Source of the DNA: CAYGDP01 sp964348665
GTDB taxonomy: Bacteria; Verrucomicrobiota; Verrucomicrobiia; Palsa-1439; CAYGDP01
Length of the DNA stretch: 46,432 bases
Direction: 5' to 3'
Assembly (NCBI GenBank): GCA_964348665.1
Contig: CAYGDP010000029.1
Location: 1 to 46,432 of the forward strand
The notes beneath the pieces were generated by a model. It was not told the origin of the DNA. It saw only the letters and a program-made list of their open reading frames with translations, and made no database searches. Numbering within the stretch: the stretch's first letter is position 1; each line of letters begins with the position of its first letter. Position numbers and translations under genes: made by a program. Positions 12,001 to 17,435 of this stretch are shown here, in pieces.

Positions 12001-14214
12001 GAAGCTGGAAACAAGATTGGGGTGTTGCCGGGGATCGGCGGGGCTTGTTCCAGTGTTTACGTCAAATACTGCGCGGCGGAAGGGGATTGCCTGTGTGCCC
12101 GTGTTGAATGGGTCGAGCGCGGGATCGCCCGCCGGAATCGAGATGTTGAAGGATTCCGTTGGCACCTTGAGTGTGGGTAGTTCAATTACAAATGCCCCGC
12201 TGGCGTCGGTGATGTCACTGAAGCCCGCCAATTCAACCGGAACGCCGTCGAGCGGCGATCCGTCGGTGTTCATGACAACACCGGAAACGCGTGTCGTGGT
12301 ATTTGGGTCGGCCGCCACCACCAGCGTCACAAATTGTTCCGTATTCAGCGAGCCGTCCGTCGCAATTAATGTGAAATTGTAAGTGCCGACTTGATCCGGG
12401 CGAGGCCGAAAGGTCATCGTGCCGCTGCCGCTGAATTGTCCCGTCGGAAGGTCGTCCTCGGATCTGAAAATGAAAGTGACCCGATCTCCATCCGGGTCGG
12501 TTGCGAACAACGGCACTTCCAATTCATCGCCAGGAAAAACCGTCATGGGTTCCACTGGTTCGAAGATTGGCGCGCGGTTGGGCGGGCCGACAAAAACGGA
12601 AGTGTGCAGAGCAAATCGCGCAAGCCCAAAATCAGAGAAGACAATTTCGATTGGGTCGGAGACCGCATTGGTTAAGAGGCCGCCTGACTGAATCGCCTCG
12701 CGCATATTGATATAAGGCGCGCCGGATAGCGTGAGTCCTGACGGGTTAAGAAGTGTTACCGCTGCTGGTAAATCGTTAAACACGACGGCTACCTGCCGTC
12801 CTGTGAGGTCGCCGTTGTTCTTGACCCGGATCTCGGCGGTATAATTACCAGACACGGGATCGAAGCGGACGTTTCCAACATCTACAACGATATCTTGAGT
12901 TTGAGTCAAGGTCTCGAAATCCAGCGCGGCCCCCGCGTCAACCCGATTGTCCCGGAAAGGAAATATCGGGCTGGTCATCCCTTCCGCATCCACAATGTTT
13001 GTCAGCGACGTGATGGTTATGCGGCTGCCTGTATCGTCATCGTGGTTAATGAGTTGAAAAACCAGCGTCCCTTCCGTTTCCGACGCCAAGCTTGTCAAAT
13101 CAATCGTGACCGTCGATCCGTTGAACCGAACCTGTCCCGCTCGATACTCGGCGTCGTCTCCGGCCAGCGAAAAGACTGTTGTGCCTTGCAATCCGTTGTC
13201 CAGCAGCGTGGTCGCGTAATCCGTCGTGTTTCGGAGGTAAACCAGCAAGGCATCTTCAATCGCGGCAGTGGTGTCGGTCGTGTCGATGCGCGGGGTGAGC
13301 GTGAAGGATAGGGTTCGCGAACCTTCGCTCTGTCCCAATTCGATTGGGATGGAAAACTGCGAGAGAAAACTATCGCGCTCTTCCAGGATCAATGTATTCG
13401 GCAAGGTCGAGCCTCCCCAGCCATGGGTCCCGTTCGGCGCGACAAAGAAATCCTGTGTAACATCGAAACTGATCGTTTCTTGGGCAAGATTGCCGGCGAA
13501 ATCAAATGCTTCCACCAAGATTTGGTGAGAACCCAGTCCAAGACCGGTTGCAGAAATGGCTGTGTCGAATTCACCTTCGGAATCGAAGGAGAGGAATTGA
13601 GGAAACCCATTGTCGAGAGTGTATCGGAGCGATACGACGCCCGATAGATCATCTGTCACCGTCCCGATGAGCCTTGCAGTGAAACTGTGGTCGCCGTTTG
13701 CCAGAGGTGCGTCAATGGCAAGCACCGGAGGCGTGTTGTCTTCGTCGTCAAGAATCGTTCCGATGCCTTGACCATCGGTGATTGTCGCATTAGTGGCGAG
13801 TGTGAGGTTGACGAAGAAGGTTTCGTTCCCTTCCAAGATCATGTCGCCGTTAACCTTGATTTTGACGGTTTTCTCTGTCTCGCCCGCGCTGATGGAAATG
13901 CTGCCGGAATTGTCCCCGTAGTCGGCTCCTGCCGTCGCCGTTCCATCGGAAGTGGAATATTTTACCGTTACTGTCCGTGTCGTCGGCTCCGAAAGGCTGA
14001 CGGTAAAAGAAAAGGTGGTTTTCCCAACGTCACCCTCAAATCCCGCAAAATCGTTGATGAAAACATTAGGGATAACGGGAACAGCTGGCGCGACCCGCTG
14101 TTCGAGTGGCTCGGCGTACAGTGGCAGGACTCCGCGCGATTTTTTGCTGGAAAATCGCCTTCGCGGCATAGGTTTCTGACGCAGTTGTCGTCGAAAAAGA
14201 TTTCGCAGTTTCAT
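3007..14214 (-). CDS. Giant Rhs/YD-repeat polymorphic toxin-like surface protein
   Basis: A 3735-residue multidomain protein. Reading from the N-terminus: basic leader with YAEPLEQRV (33-41); Calx-beta domain (~48-155); Ig/cadherin-like segments (~160-255 and ~550-637); carboxypeptidase-regulatory-like start (~640-685); animal-type heme peroxidase in permuted order (~686-1205); a first YD-repeat block (~1665-1980); about 14 FG-GAP/VCBS repeats with DxDGxxD calcium-type loops (~2015-2755); a second YD-repeat block and Rhs core (~2765-3543, ending DPTGL); then a 188-residue variable tip (3548-3735). The tip is Ala/Gly-rich and helical-looking with hydrophobic stretches; I do not recognise its activity. 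The YD shell is expected to encapsulate the tip, and DPxxK..DPTGL resembles the Rhs autoproteolysis boundary. No classical signal peptide is visible. Only a weak GAG lies before the ATG. Family assignment is strong; the toxin role is inferred from architecture plus the ankyrin/orphan neighbours. Confidence 0.9.
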   Translation of the reverse strand: MKLRNLFRRQLRQKPMPRRRFSSKKSRGVLPLYAEPLEQRVAPAVPVIPNVFINDFAGFEGDVGKTTFSFTVSLSEPTTRTVTVKYSTSDGTATAGADYGDNSGSISISAGETEKTVKIKVNGDMILEGNETFFVNLTLATNATITDGQGIGTILDDEDNTPPVLAIDAPLANGDHSFTARLIGTVTDDLSGVVSLRYTLDNGFPQFLSFDSEGEFDTAISATGLGLGSHQILVEAFDFAGNLAQETISFDVTQDFFVAPNGTHGWGGSTLPNTLILEERDSFLSQFSIPIELGQSEGSRTLSFTLTPRIDTTDTTAAIEDALLVYLRNTTDYATTLLDNGLQGTTVFSLAGDDAEYRAGQVRFNGSTVTIDLTSLASETEGTLVFQLINHDDDTGSRITITSLTNIVDAEGMTSPIFPFRDNRVDAGAALDFETLTQTQDIVVDVGNVRFDPVSGNYTAEIRVKNNGDLTGRQVAVVFNDLPAAVTLLNPSGLTLSGAPYINMREAIQSGGLLTNAVSDPIEIVFSDFGLARFALHTSVFVGPPNRAPIFEPVEPMTVFPGDELEVPLFATDPDGDRVTFIFRSEDDLPTGQFSGSGTMTFRPRPDQVGTYNFTLIATDGSLNTEQFVTLVVAADPNTTTRVSGVVMNTDGSPLDGVPVELAGFSDITDASGAFVIELPTLKVPTESFNISIPAGDPALDPFNTGTQAIPFRRAVFDVNTGTSPADPRQHPNLVSSFIDASVVYGSDPARAAALRSFVDGKLLTSPGNLLPLNAPMLENDNAGRLDPTTLFVTGDVRTNENVALIALHTLLMREHNRLADEIKTANPTFTDEEIYQQARRMVGAIIENITYNEYLPLLLGSVAIPAYSGYNPAVDPSISALFSAAAFRLGHTQLFSDFLRLDVSGQSLPGGPLPLRDAFFTVDPIHDDGIEPFLRGLAAQQAQEADAHIIDDVRNFLFGPPGSGGMDLASLNIQRGRDMGLPSYNQARIDFGLAPVTSFSQITSDTAVQAALESIYGSVDDIDVWVGGIAEDHAPGSLIGPLFQRIVADQFQRSRDGDRYWFENGQFTATELTTIRNTSLSSLIERNTDIVGLPSNVFTTGTPPAAFGSGGSAAISPMGDFRSFDGSGNNLSDLDLGSVGTDLLENFTRQYGDGISTPGGADLPGAREISNAVVAQSGSIPNTVGATGFVVFWGQILDHDLGLTPGGVSDTLKILGNQRPGIESYPFVAEKMPLMLGHTVYPGVENVITRPIYLPIIDAANAKQIDSQQDTLVTTDAIPGASVFVAAETLRDRQGNLYSGTLSITEVPTNLTPASLPENLRPDFVITVQPADLVFTTPAPLALPNTLGYAPGLQMDLWSINPITGAFDKVGVGEVSADGTVIETIEGGIRNSSWHFYALQVVGVEVKVVDLTCRTCPNPPKMAPTNPGAMLYTGTTKEGFAAPPVQSLGRPFEPNLHYDSLRADPEQVVNFTITLECTVFTSLPSDSTQMLWAKVSFTKGDLEYQLPGFDPFTEATVMEPDGDFKSTVIPSVFNKPQVEDNGDITYDAPTGESLVYHPLGGGAFDVMFDDGATILPVEDIKEWDPTLKDGYFWSLPSGGSCQSGGAPIVISASIPMDMREMPTDSYNVTVTTGILTFTEDIQQISRGEIQTAIPRTMKKVVGTTSTSSISKVHVNSRDSEFGAGWGLDGLQRIVFNEKLGKYLIIDGDGTQTLFDKSGDEFLSPEGDFSTLEKLGDGSFRRTFPDGTQYHFDADGNLLSMTDSNGNQIQYQYDNDGRLSTITDPVGQVTTLNYTGDRLTSMTDAAGRVTTFEYDAEGNLIGILFPDDSTQSWTYDQDHRLTSSTDPLGNTGKDTYDSFGRIVESTFRDGSVVQVAPVETEGLQHLDKIDGNPPESANFDPPQAPPALDHTPTEGVFADANGNVTSYVLDTKGQTVSGQDAAGPMPAYIRNEQNLITQVNDGRGHVTQYTYDERGNVLTIADELSVVSTDAPILFPDQMLPQNTGEVFNFFINRPRRLVATGDVNGDLIPDIVSLSSTFSSASGSDNFAAIFIGNGNGTFADPIHQTVGTPTTVFFALALGDMDGDADLDLLVAHNGPVVSVLLNDGAGSFGSPTSFAVANQPIDIVVGDINRDGFLDIVTADRDGSPHMLTTLLNSGSATFGSRTDYTLAHTPGDLELADMNGDLNLDVILANPGQFITSGTQSDNTVTVMLGTPSGSLGSPADFTVGRAPMSLVVADMNTDGFKDIVTANAGANSVSVLSGDGTGAFPSRTDYSVAPGPRGIVVGDVDTDGDLDVVTAGFGPMNFDFSGNYINTFIGPDASTGSVLRGDGSGGLGNRSDIFVESNASSLLARDLNADNVLDLVVSSEDFSFRESFVTPLLGNDDGTFGAQNFVQAGNFTAPVAIGDVDEDGLADLVTFEYTNTTSTLAWFKGNGDGTFGIRTDVLTGEFITNVALGDLNHDDHLDLILTSVTNSITNPVVSVLLGNGNGTFGASVNYSVGGFPLSVALDDVNGDDDLDVVTANYFGSNVSVLLGGGDGTLGSRADYSVGAGPLSVALGDVDGDNDLDIVSANLDGQSVSILFNAGAGSFGNRLDVPILIPPPHPGPGPTIGRPRSVALADFNEDGMMDIAVPDYGSFGQGHTVTTLRVLTGGPGGTFTESAHFSVGSGPIAIATADVDMDGNQDILTASYTESGVTVLRGLGDGSFEVKEDFFVGGAPQYMAVGDLDGDGDPDLVTSDFVKLGGTSTARVAARLNGTVGGGAGGLQQSPRVFTYDPVFSQLTSMTDELGRQTLFEIDPTNGNTLSITRVVGALDFPSPACAGEGQGEGDDLVTCFTYTSRGLVDTMTDPLGRVTDYDYDLLGRLTTITYAVGTPDQANRLFEYDLAGNVTATIDENGNRTEYEYDTMNRLTLVRDALLQETSYEYDPSGNLISTTDARGNITHYEYDQLDRLVKTTDALGGMTRFAYDAAGNMIAVTDPVGNATQYIYDTRNRLVSTLDAEGGVTSRRYDFDNNLVSITDPVGNITNFAYDARARLVAETDPLGSTTSYSYDAVDNLTSKQDRNERVTSFTYDDLDRLTTETWINGGNAINYSYDKASNLLAVSDSFSSLAFSYDARDRVMTVDNAGTPNLPNVVLTYSYDDASNVISITDSLGGVTSYQYDALHRVSSIQQQGTGVSPKRVDFAYNEVSQFATISRFADLAGTQSVAITTYAYDSLNRLTNIQHLGSSNQTINFETLTYDAASRITSINSVDGLSTYNYDQTNQLLSAIHDPLSSLPNESYSYDLNGNRTINGYVTGAANRLVSDGTFNYEYDDEGNTIRSTEIATGVVREFEWDHRNRLVAVTDRDASNTVTQTVEYTYDTAHRRVSKTVTITNQTPVASYYVYDRENRILEFVDTDGIAGSQVVARALRNFNGSGVNTVLAQEDSTGDVLWLAKDRLGSTTDIVDNAGALLQHIRYDSFGNIVQLTDGSSVVVPLSSLLTTRTFTGYEYDPAIDMYNAWMRVYNGRTGRFINQDPIKLRAGDANFYRYGGNNSISRTDPTGLVPPIVPFEEALACFLYEQSAATALEAELAVAVADYEAAVVAGNAAGRIAAGRQVAAIMQALEYTEAESLIARAVILDSLSAGGGGTAVAGGAAGGSLLFMPAGEALAAAPLAAGGLCACAAAAGVGAGYAIGNVPIGGGRDVYDWLEDYIYAGFFDPGRQPGGSPTGTITPTGGGVMIDGRFYPFPGY
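4981..5404. repeat. Copy 2 of 424-bp near-identical direct repeat (full rhs)
   Basis: Partner of 1842-2265 in the same orientation, inside the second YD-repeat block of the giant rhs gene. Downstream toward the tip the two genes stay homologous but diverged, with a 15-bp indel shifting the offset to 3154 around 4382. Near-identity is therefore confined to this arm, with a few shorter conserved stretches such as 4382-4422. Confidence 0.9.
5727..5764. repeat. REP-like C-rich/G-rich palindromic element, translated in frame
   Basis: A run of CCCTCACCC/CCCTCTCCC-type words followed by a short inverted GCGGGCGAGGGG arm sits inside the rhs reading frame. It encodes an odd PSPACAGEGQGEG insertion between an FG-GAP/YD junction and the next YD repeat. 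This resembles the small C-rich palindromic repeats found scattered in many genomes. Its presence elsewhere in this genome cannot be tested from the window. Confidence 0.55.
5940..8165 (-). other. FG-GAP/VCBS repeat block inserted between YD-repeat blocks
   Basis: Within the giant rhs gene, residues ~2015-2755 hold about 14 units of ~50 residues. Each has a calcium-loop signature such as VDGDNDLDIV, LNHDDHLDLI, VDTDGDLDVV or FNEDGMMDIA, plus a variant of SVLLGNGNGTFG. Such units fold as beta-propeller blades or calcium-stabilised repeats in extracellular adhesins. YD repeats lie on both sides, so the propeller interrupts the Rhs shell region. Confidence 0.85.
10600..12159 (-). other. Animal-type heme peroxidase domain in circularly permuted order
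   Basis: Residues ~686-1205 of the giant Rhs protein. The domain starts with FNISIPAGDPALDP, which in ordinary family members follows the distal-His motif. It then carries RTNENVALIALHTL and MREHNRLA (R798, E801), the proximal-His motif AFRLGHTQLF (H892) and the usual C-terminal landmarks SLNIQRGRDMGLPSYN and DGDRYWFEN. Only afterwards comes the normal N-terminal segment, with FRSFDGSGNNL (~1120) and WGQILDHDLGLTP (distal H1200). All key catalytic residues are present, but the canonical order is N-segment first. The junction is in frame. Confidence 0.8.
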
Positions 14215-14865
14215 AATTCGGTTCTCAAATTAGGCGTGCGATAAGTATGGCCCGCGTTCCGCCTCGCGTGGATCGGGACGGAACGCGAACCATGATCGGT
14301 TCGCGTAGCGACTGGATTGTCGGCTGCGGAGTCCGCAGCGCAAAAAATCGCCGTTGGATTCCCGCGCTAGCACGGTTGCGGGGCCGACAGCCTGTTACCG
14401 CTGGCTGCTGCGTCCGGATCGTCGGTCCGTAACCCGCCGCTGATACATCGCGCCCGCCACACATCGCGGCGGGCAAGCCGCGGCTCGCTGGAAATTATAA
14501 ATGCATGATTAGCGTGTTCGATTTGATCGGTGAGGGAAAATGCCTATGGACGCAGCAAAACCGCAATGCGATTGGGGATGATTGGCCGCGAAGAGTTTCG
14601 CGCTTCCGCCGCCTCTGATCGTACGAGCACTTCGCAATGTTTCTCCTCCAACCATCAAGCTGCCTCCGTACTCAAAATGTTTGTCCGGCGAGCCGTCGCC
14701 GAAACAACGAGGCTGCACCCTATCGGATATTCCGGCGTAGTGTCAACCCCGTTTCCAGATTTAGACACGCCTGGAGGGGAAAGGTCACGCGATTTTCGTG
14801 CTACATAAACACTTCGGACAGTTTCGCCTATGTAATACAAGGCAAACCACGCTCGGCGGACGCGG
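14215..14865. other. Long intergenic region upstream of rhs and downstream of the kinase operon
   Basis: About 650 bp without a convincing gene. The left third holds four strong short inverted repeats (listed separately). On the minus strand a TATAAT hexamer lies at 14499-14494, about 280 bp before the rhs ATG, but no good -35 is visible, so a promoter there is tentative. A transcript starting there would have a long structured leader containing all the hairpins. The rest (14520-14865) shows nothing I can name. Confidence 0.5.
14253..14474. repeat. Cluster of four perfect short inverted repeats
   Basis: Inverted arms seen by eye: CGCGTTCCG at 14253-14261 with CGGAACGCG at 14279-14287; CGCGAACC at 14284-14291 with GGTTCGCG at 14298-14305; GCTGCGGA at 14323-14330 with TCCGCAGC at 14332-14339; GCCCGCC at 14452-14458 with GGCGGGC at 14468-14474. 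The first two hairpins share CGCG and are mutually exclusive, so the leader could switch between alternative folds. Confidence 0.65.
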
Positions 14866-15702
14866 TTACTGGTTCCAGATCCGTTTGTATTTCGGGGTGC
14901 GCTGCAGCAATCGTTCCACCCGCGGCCAGAGTTGGCGAATGTAATTCTTGTCGCCAACGGTGAGCTTGGTCACGCGCGAGTAGGATCGGTAGAGCCGCAG
15001 CAGGTTGGTGGCGGAAAGCTGCGCGTGTGCGCGCGCCGAAAACGCCAGCGCCGCCTGGTCTTTCCGATACCACCGCGTCCGATGACGACGCGGACCGAGA
15101 ACGCGCTGGAGATCGATCAAATGCAAATGATCGTCTCCGCAGGTTTCCACGGCGAAAATGTGTTTGAGATACAGGTCCTTGTGAATGAACCCCGCGTCAT
15201 GGAAACGGCGGGCAAGCTCCCCGATGTTCGCGAGCAACCGGCGCCGCCGCTGCATCGAGGCGGCTTTCAAGACATCATCGGCGGGCTTGCCGCCTTCGAT
15301 CTCGCGCGTGACCAATAAACTCTCGGTCACCACGCCGCAACATCCGCGTCGCTGTCCGAGCGCGATGGGCGCGGCGGTCAGGAATCCATGCTGGCGCAAC
15401 AATAAAATCTTGCGCCACTCGCGTCCCGCTTCATCATCGGCACTCGGCCAGCGCAGCAATCGCAACAACCAACCTGGCGCGGAAAGATAGCCGGCCTCGT
15501 AGCGTTTCAGATACGCCGCCATCGAGCCGATCTCGATCCGAACGGTCGAGCGATGCGGGATCGCGCGTTGCATTTGTCCGCCGCTGTGCGTCATGATTTT
15601 ATCGAAGGTGTCCAGCCCTGCTGCGCGCAGGGCGGGCAGAAATTCCGCCGAAGCGATCAGCCGATCTTCATCCAGAGTTTCGATTGGGGTGGTCGGTTTC
15701 AT
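14866..15702 (-). CDS. WaaP/Kdo-kinase-like LPS core kinase (third of three)
   Basis: A ~278-residue protein of the lipopolysaccharide kinase (Kdo/WaaP) family. The catalytic loop FIHKDLYLKHIF has the WaaP-type HKD..H pattern, and LIDLQRV is the DFG-equivalent metal-binding motif. Preceding LARRFHDAGF and following WYRKDQAALAF also match the family. It probably phosphorylates a sugar of the lipid A-core at the inner membrane; the substrate is unknown. I chose the ATG at 15702 because it overlaps the upstream stop as ATGA, as at the other junction of this operon. A longer reading from 15780 would overlap the previous gene by 80 bp. The mechanism of the fold is known; pathway membership is inferred. 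Confidence 0.82.
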   Translation of the reverse strand: MKPTTPIETLDEDRLIASAEFLPALRAAGLDTFDKIMTHSGGQMQRAIPHRSTVRIEIGSMAAYLKRYEAGYLSAPGWLLRLLRWPSADDEAGREWRKILLLRQHGFLTAAPIALGQRRGCCGVVTESLLVTREIEGGKPADDVLKAASMQRRRRLLANIGELARRFHDAGFIHKDLYLKHIFAVETCGDDHLHLIDLQRVLGPRRHRTRWYRKDQAALAFSARAHAQLSATNLLRLYRSYSRVTKLTVGDKNYIRQLWPRVERLLQRTPKYKRIWNQ

Positions 15703-16478
15703 TTCCAGTCGTCGGGCCATCGTTGTTGACGATACGCTTGGATTTCGCGCGCTAACATCTTGTTTTGTCTGTCGAGGCATTTTACTCCCCGATAGAGCAA
15801 GAAGAACTGCAGCCGTTCGGATCGTGTAAACTGGTTTTGCACGGCGGATTTGTCCAGCGATGCGAGGTCTTTGATGGCCCCGGCTCGTGTGGCAAACTCG
15901 GCAAATCCTCCCCGCGGACAGTCAATCCACCAAAGTTTCAGTTGGCCGGACTCGCTGCGAGTGACTAACACATTGCGGGCGACGAGGTCACGGTGAAAGA
16001 AACGCGCTTCGTGGGTCCGCCGTGTCATCGCGGCAAGTTGTTGCAACAGTTCGGCGCGCGTTTTGCGGTCGGGCGTTTTCTCGGCGAGAAACTGCGGCAG
16101 CGGCAGCGCGTCTGGAATGGCGCGGGTGACGATGAATGCGCGTCGCAAACGGCCGATGCCATCCCGCTCCTCGCCCCAGGCGATTCGATCGGCCGTCGCG
16201 ATGCCGAGCCGCGCGAAGACCGCGTAATGATCGAATTCACACCGCGCCTTGGAACGCCGCCAAAGATAGTTCCACGATCCAGCGGCGTATTCGTATTGTT
16301 TGTAGAAGACGGCCACCGGCGTTCCGTCCGCGTGCGATAAAACCGCGGGCTTGACCAGCACGGTGTCGGATTCAATCGTTTCGTAGCGCGCGAAATAGCG
16401 CACGACGTCCGCGCACGTGCGCAAACCAAGTTGCTCGAAGGCGGCGACGAAGGATGGCTCAATCGCAAGCCGGCTCAT
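15699..16478 (-). CDS. WaaP/Kdo-kinase-like protein (second of three)
   Basis: A 259-residue kinase-fold protein. Motifs: the alpha-C helix region, the catalytic loop FFHRDLVARNVLV and the metal motif WWIDCPRGG, then KDLASLDKSA and a C-terminal helix typical of LPS heptose/Kdo kinases. It has no signal peptide or membrane helix, so it likely acts on the cytosolic face of the inner membrane. It sits between two related genes with ATGA overlaps on both sides, so the three are co-translated. It is diverged from its neighbours (HRD..RN here, HKD..H in the third gene and HGD..RN in the first), suggesting different sugar positions rather than recent duplicates. Small eukaryotic-like kinase activity cannot be excluded. 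Confidence 0.8.
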   Translation of the reverse strand: MSRLAIEPSFVAAFEQLGLRTCADVVRYFARYETIESDTVLVKPAVLSHADGTPVAVFYKQYEYAAGSWNYLWRRSKARCEFDHYAVFARLGIATADRIAWGEERDGIGRLRRAFIVTRAIPDALPLPQFLAEKTPDRKTRAELLQQLAAMTRRTHEARFFHRDLVARNVLVTRSESGQLKLWWIDCPRGGFAEFATRAGAIKDLASLDKSAVQNQFTRSERLQFFLLYRGVKCLDRQNKMLAREIQAYRQQRWPDDWK

Positions 16479-17284
16479 ACGAGAGTCCTTTCGACCCGGT
16501 GAATTTGTCGCGCGCGCATGGGCTTTGCCAGACGCAACGTCATGCGAATCAACGTTTTGTCGTCCGCTGACAATTTTTTCCGCCCGACGTAGCGCAGAAA
16601 AAATTTCATCCGCTCCGCGCGTCGGAAATACTTCGGGGCCGGAGCGTCCAGCATCGCGAGGTCCTCGGCTCGCCGGGCGAGCGACTCGCCCGCGCCAAAC
16701 AAACGTCCTTTATGCGCATCGAGCAGATAGAATCGGTCGAGTGCTCCGTTGCGCAAGATTATGTTTCGCCAGTAATAATCGCCATGGACGAAGTTTCGGT
16801 CGTGCATTCGTCGCGTGGCATCCGCCAGCCGTTCGATCAGCTCGCGTCGCTGCGCGGCGGACGGACGATTGCGGATGATGCCGTCGAGCGCGATTGGCGA
16901 TTCGACGGCGCGGCTGATGAGAAACGATCGGGTGAGAAACCCGCAGACTCGTTGTTCGCCGAACGCGATCGGTTCGGGCGCATCGAGACCCCACTCGCGA
17001 AGCCGCTGCAAGTTTTCAAATTCGCGTTTTACGCGCGAGCGTCCCGACAGGGTGTCGCGAAACAACGCGCTGGCAAGCTGGCTGGGATCGCTGACCCAGT
17101 ATTTTTTGACGAACACAGTTTCCCGGTGACCGCCGTGGGGCAATTCGAATCGCCGAACTTCGCTGCTGGTCTTGACGGTCACGACGTCGCCTTTGCCATG
17201 GGCAAAGACGGCATCGACACTGTCGAGCCAGGCATCGCGGATCGTTTTTTCCCAAGCCGGCGCAATGATGAGACGGTCGCTCAT
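16475..17284 (-). CDS. WaaP/Kdo-kinase-like protein (first of three)
   Basis: A ~269-residue member of the same kinase superfamily. The catalytic loop is FVHGDYYWRNIIL and the metal motif is YLLDAHKGR. Upstream, VFVKKYWV holds the likely ATP-binding Lys, and the C-terminal RRAERMKFFLRYVGRKKL is shared with LPS kinases. I preferred the ATG at 17284 (MSDRLIIAPAW) over an upstream TTG at 17314, because the extra ten residues look non-conserved. No clear Shine-Dalgarno is seen. It heads an overlapping three-gene operon transcribed away from valS. The likely role is phosphorylation of lipid A-core sugars; the exact acceptor is unknown. Confidence 0.82.
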   Translation of the reverse strand: MSDRLIIAPAWEKTIRDAWLDSVDAVFAHGKGDVVTVKTSSEVRRFELPHGGHRETVFVKKYWVSDPSQLASALFRDTLSGRSRVKREFENLQRLREWGLDAPEPIAFGEQRVCGFLTRSFLISRAVESPIALDGIIRNRPSAAQRRELIERLADATRRMHDRNFVHGDYYWRNIILRNGALDRFYLLDAHKGRLFGAGESLARRAEDLAMLDAPAPKYFRRAERMKFFLRYVGRKKLSADDKTLIRMTLRLAKPMRARQIHRVERTLV

Positions 17285-17435
17285 GGCGGGTAAGGTAAGG
17301 CAAGGACGCGGCAAAATCTAGCCTGACAGGGATTATTTTTCAGATCGGAGTGCCGCAATGTTTATCGCGAGCAAATCAGCAACGATGAGCGACCACTTGT
17401 CCATCGAGGTGGATTCGTGGTAAGAACTCCCCTTT

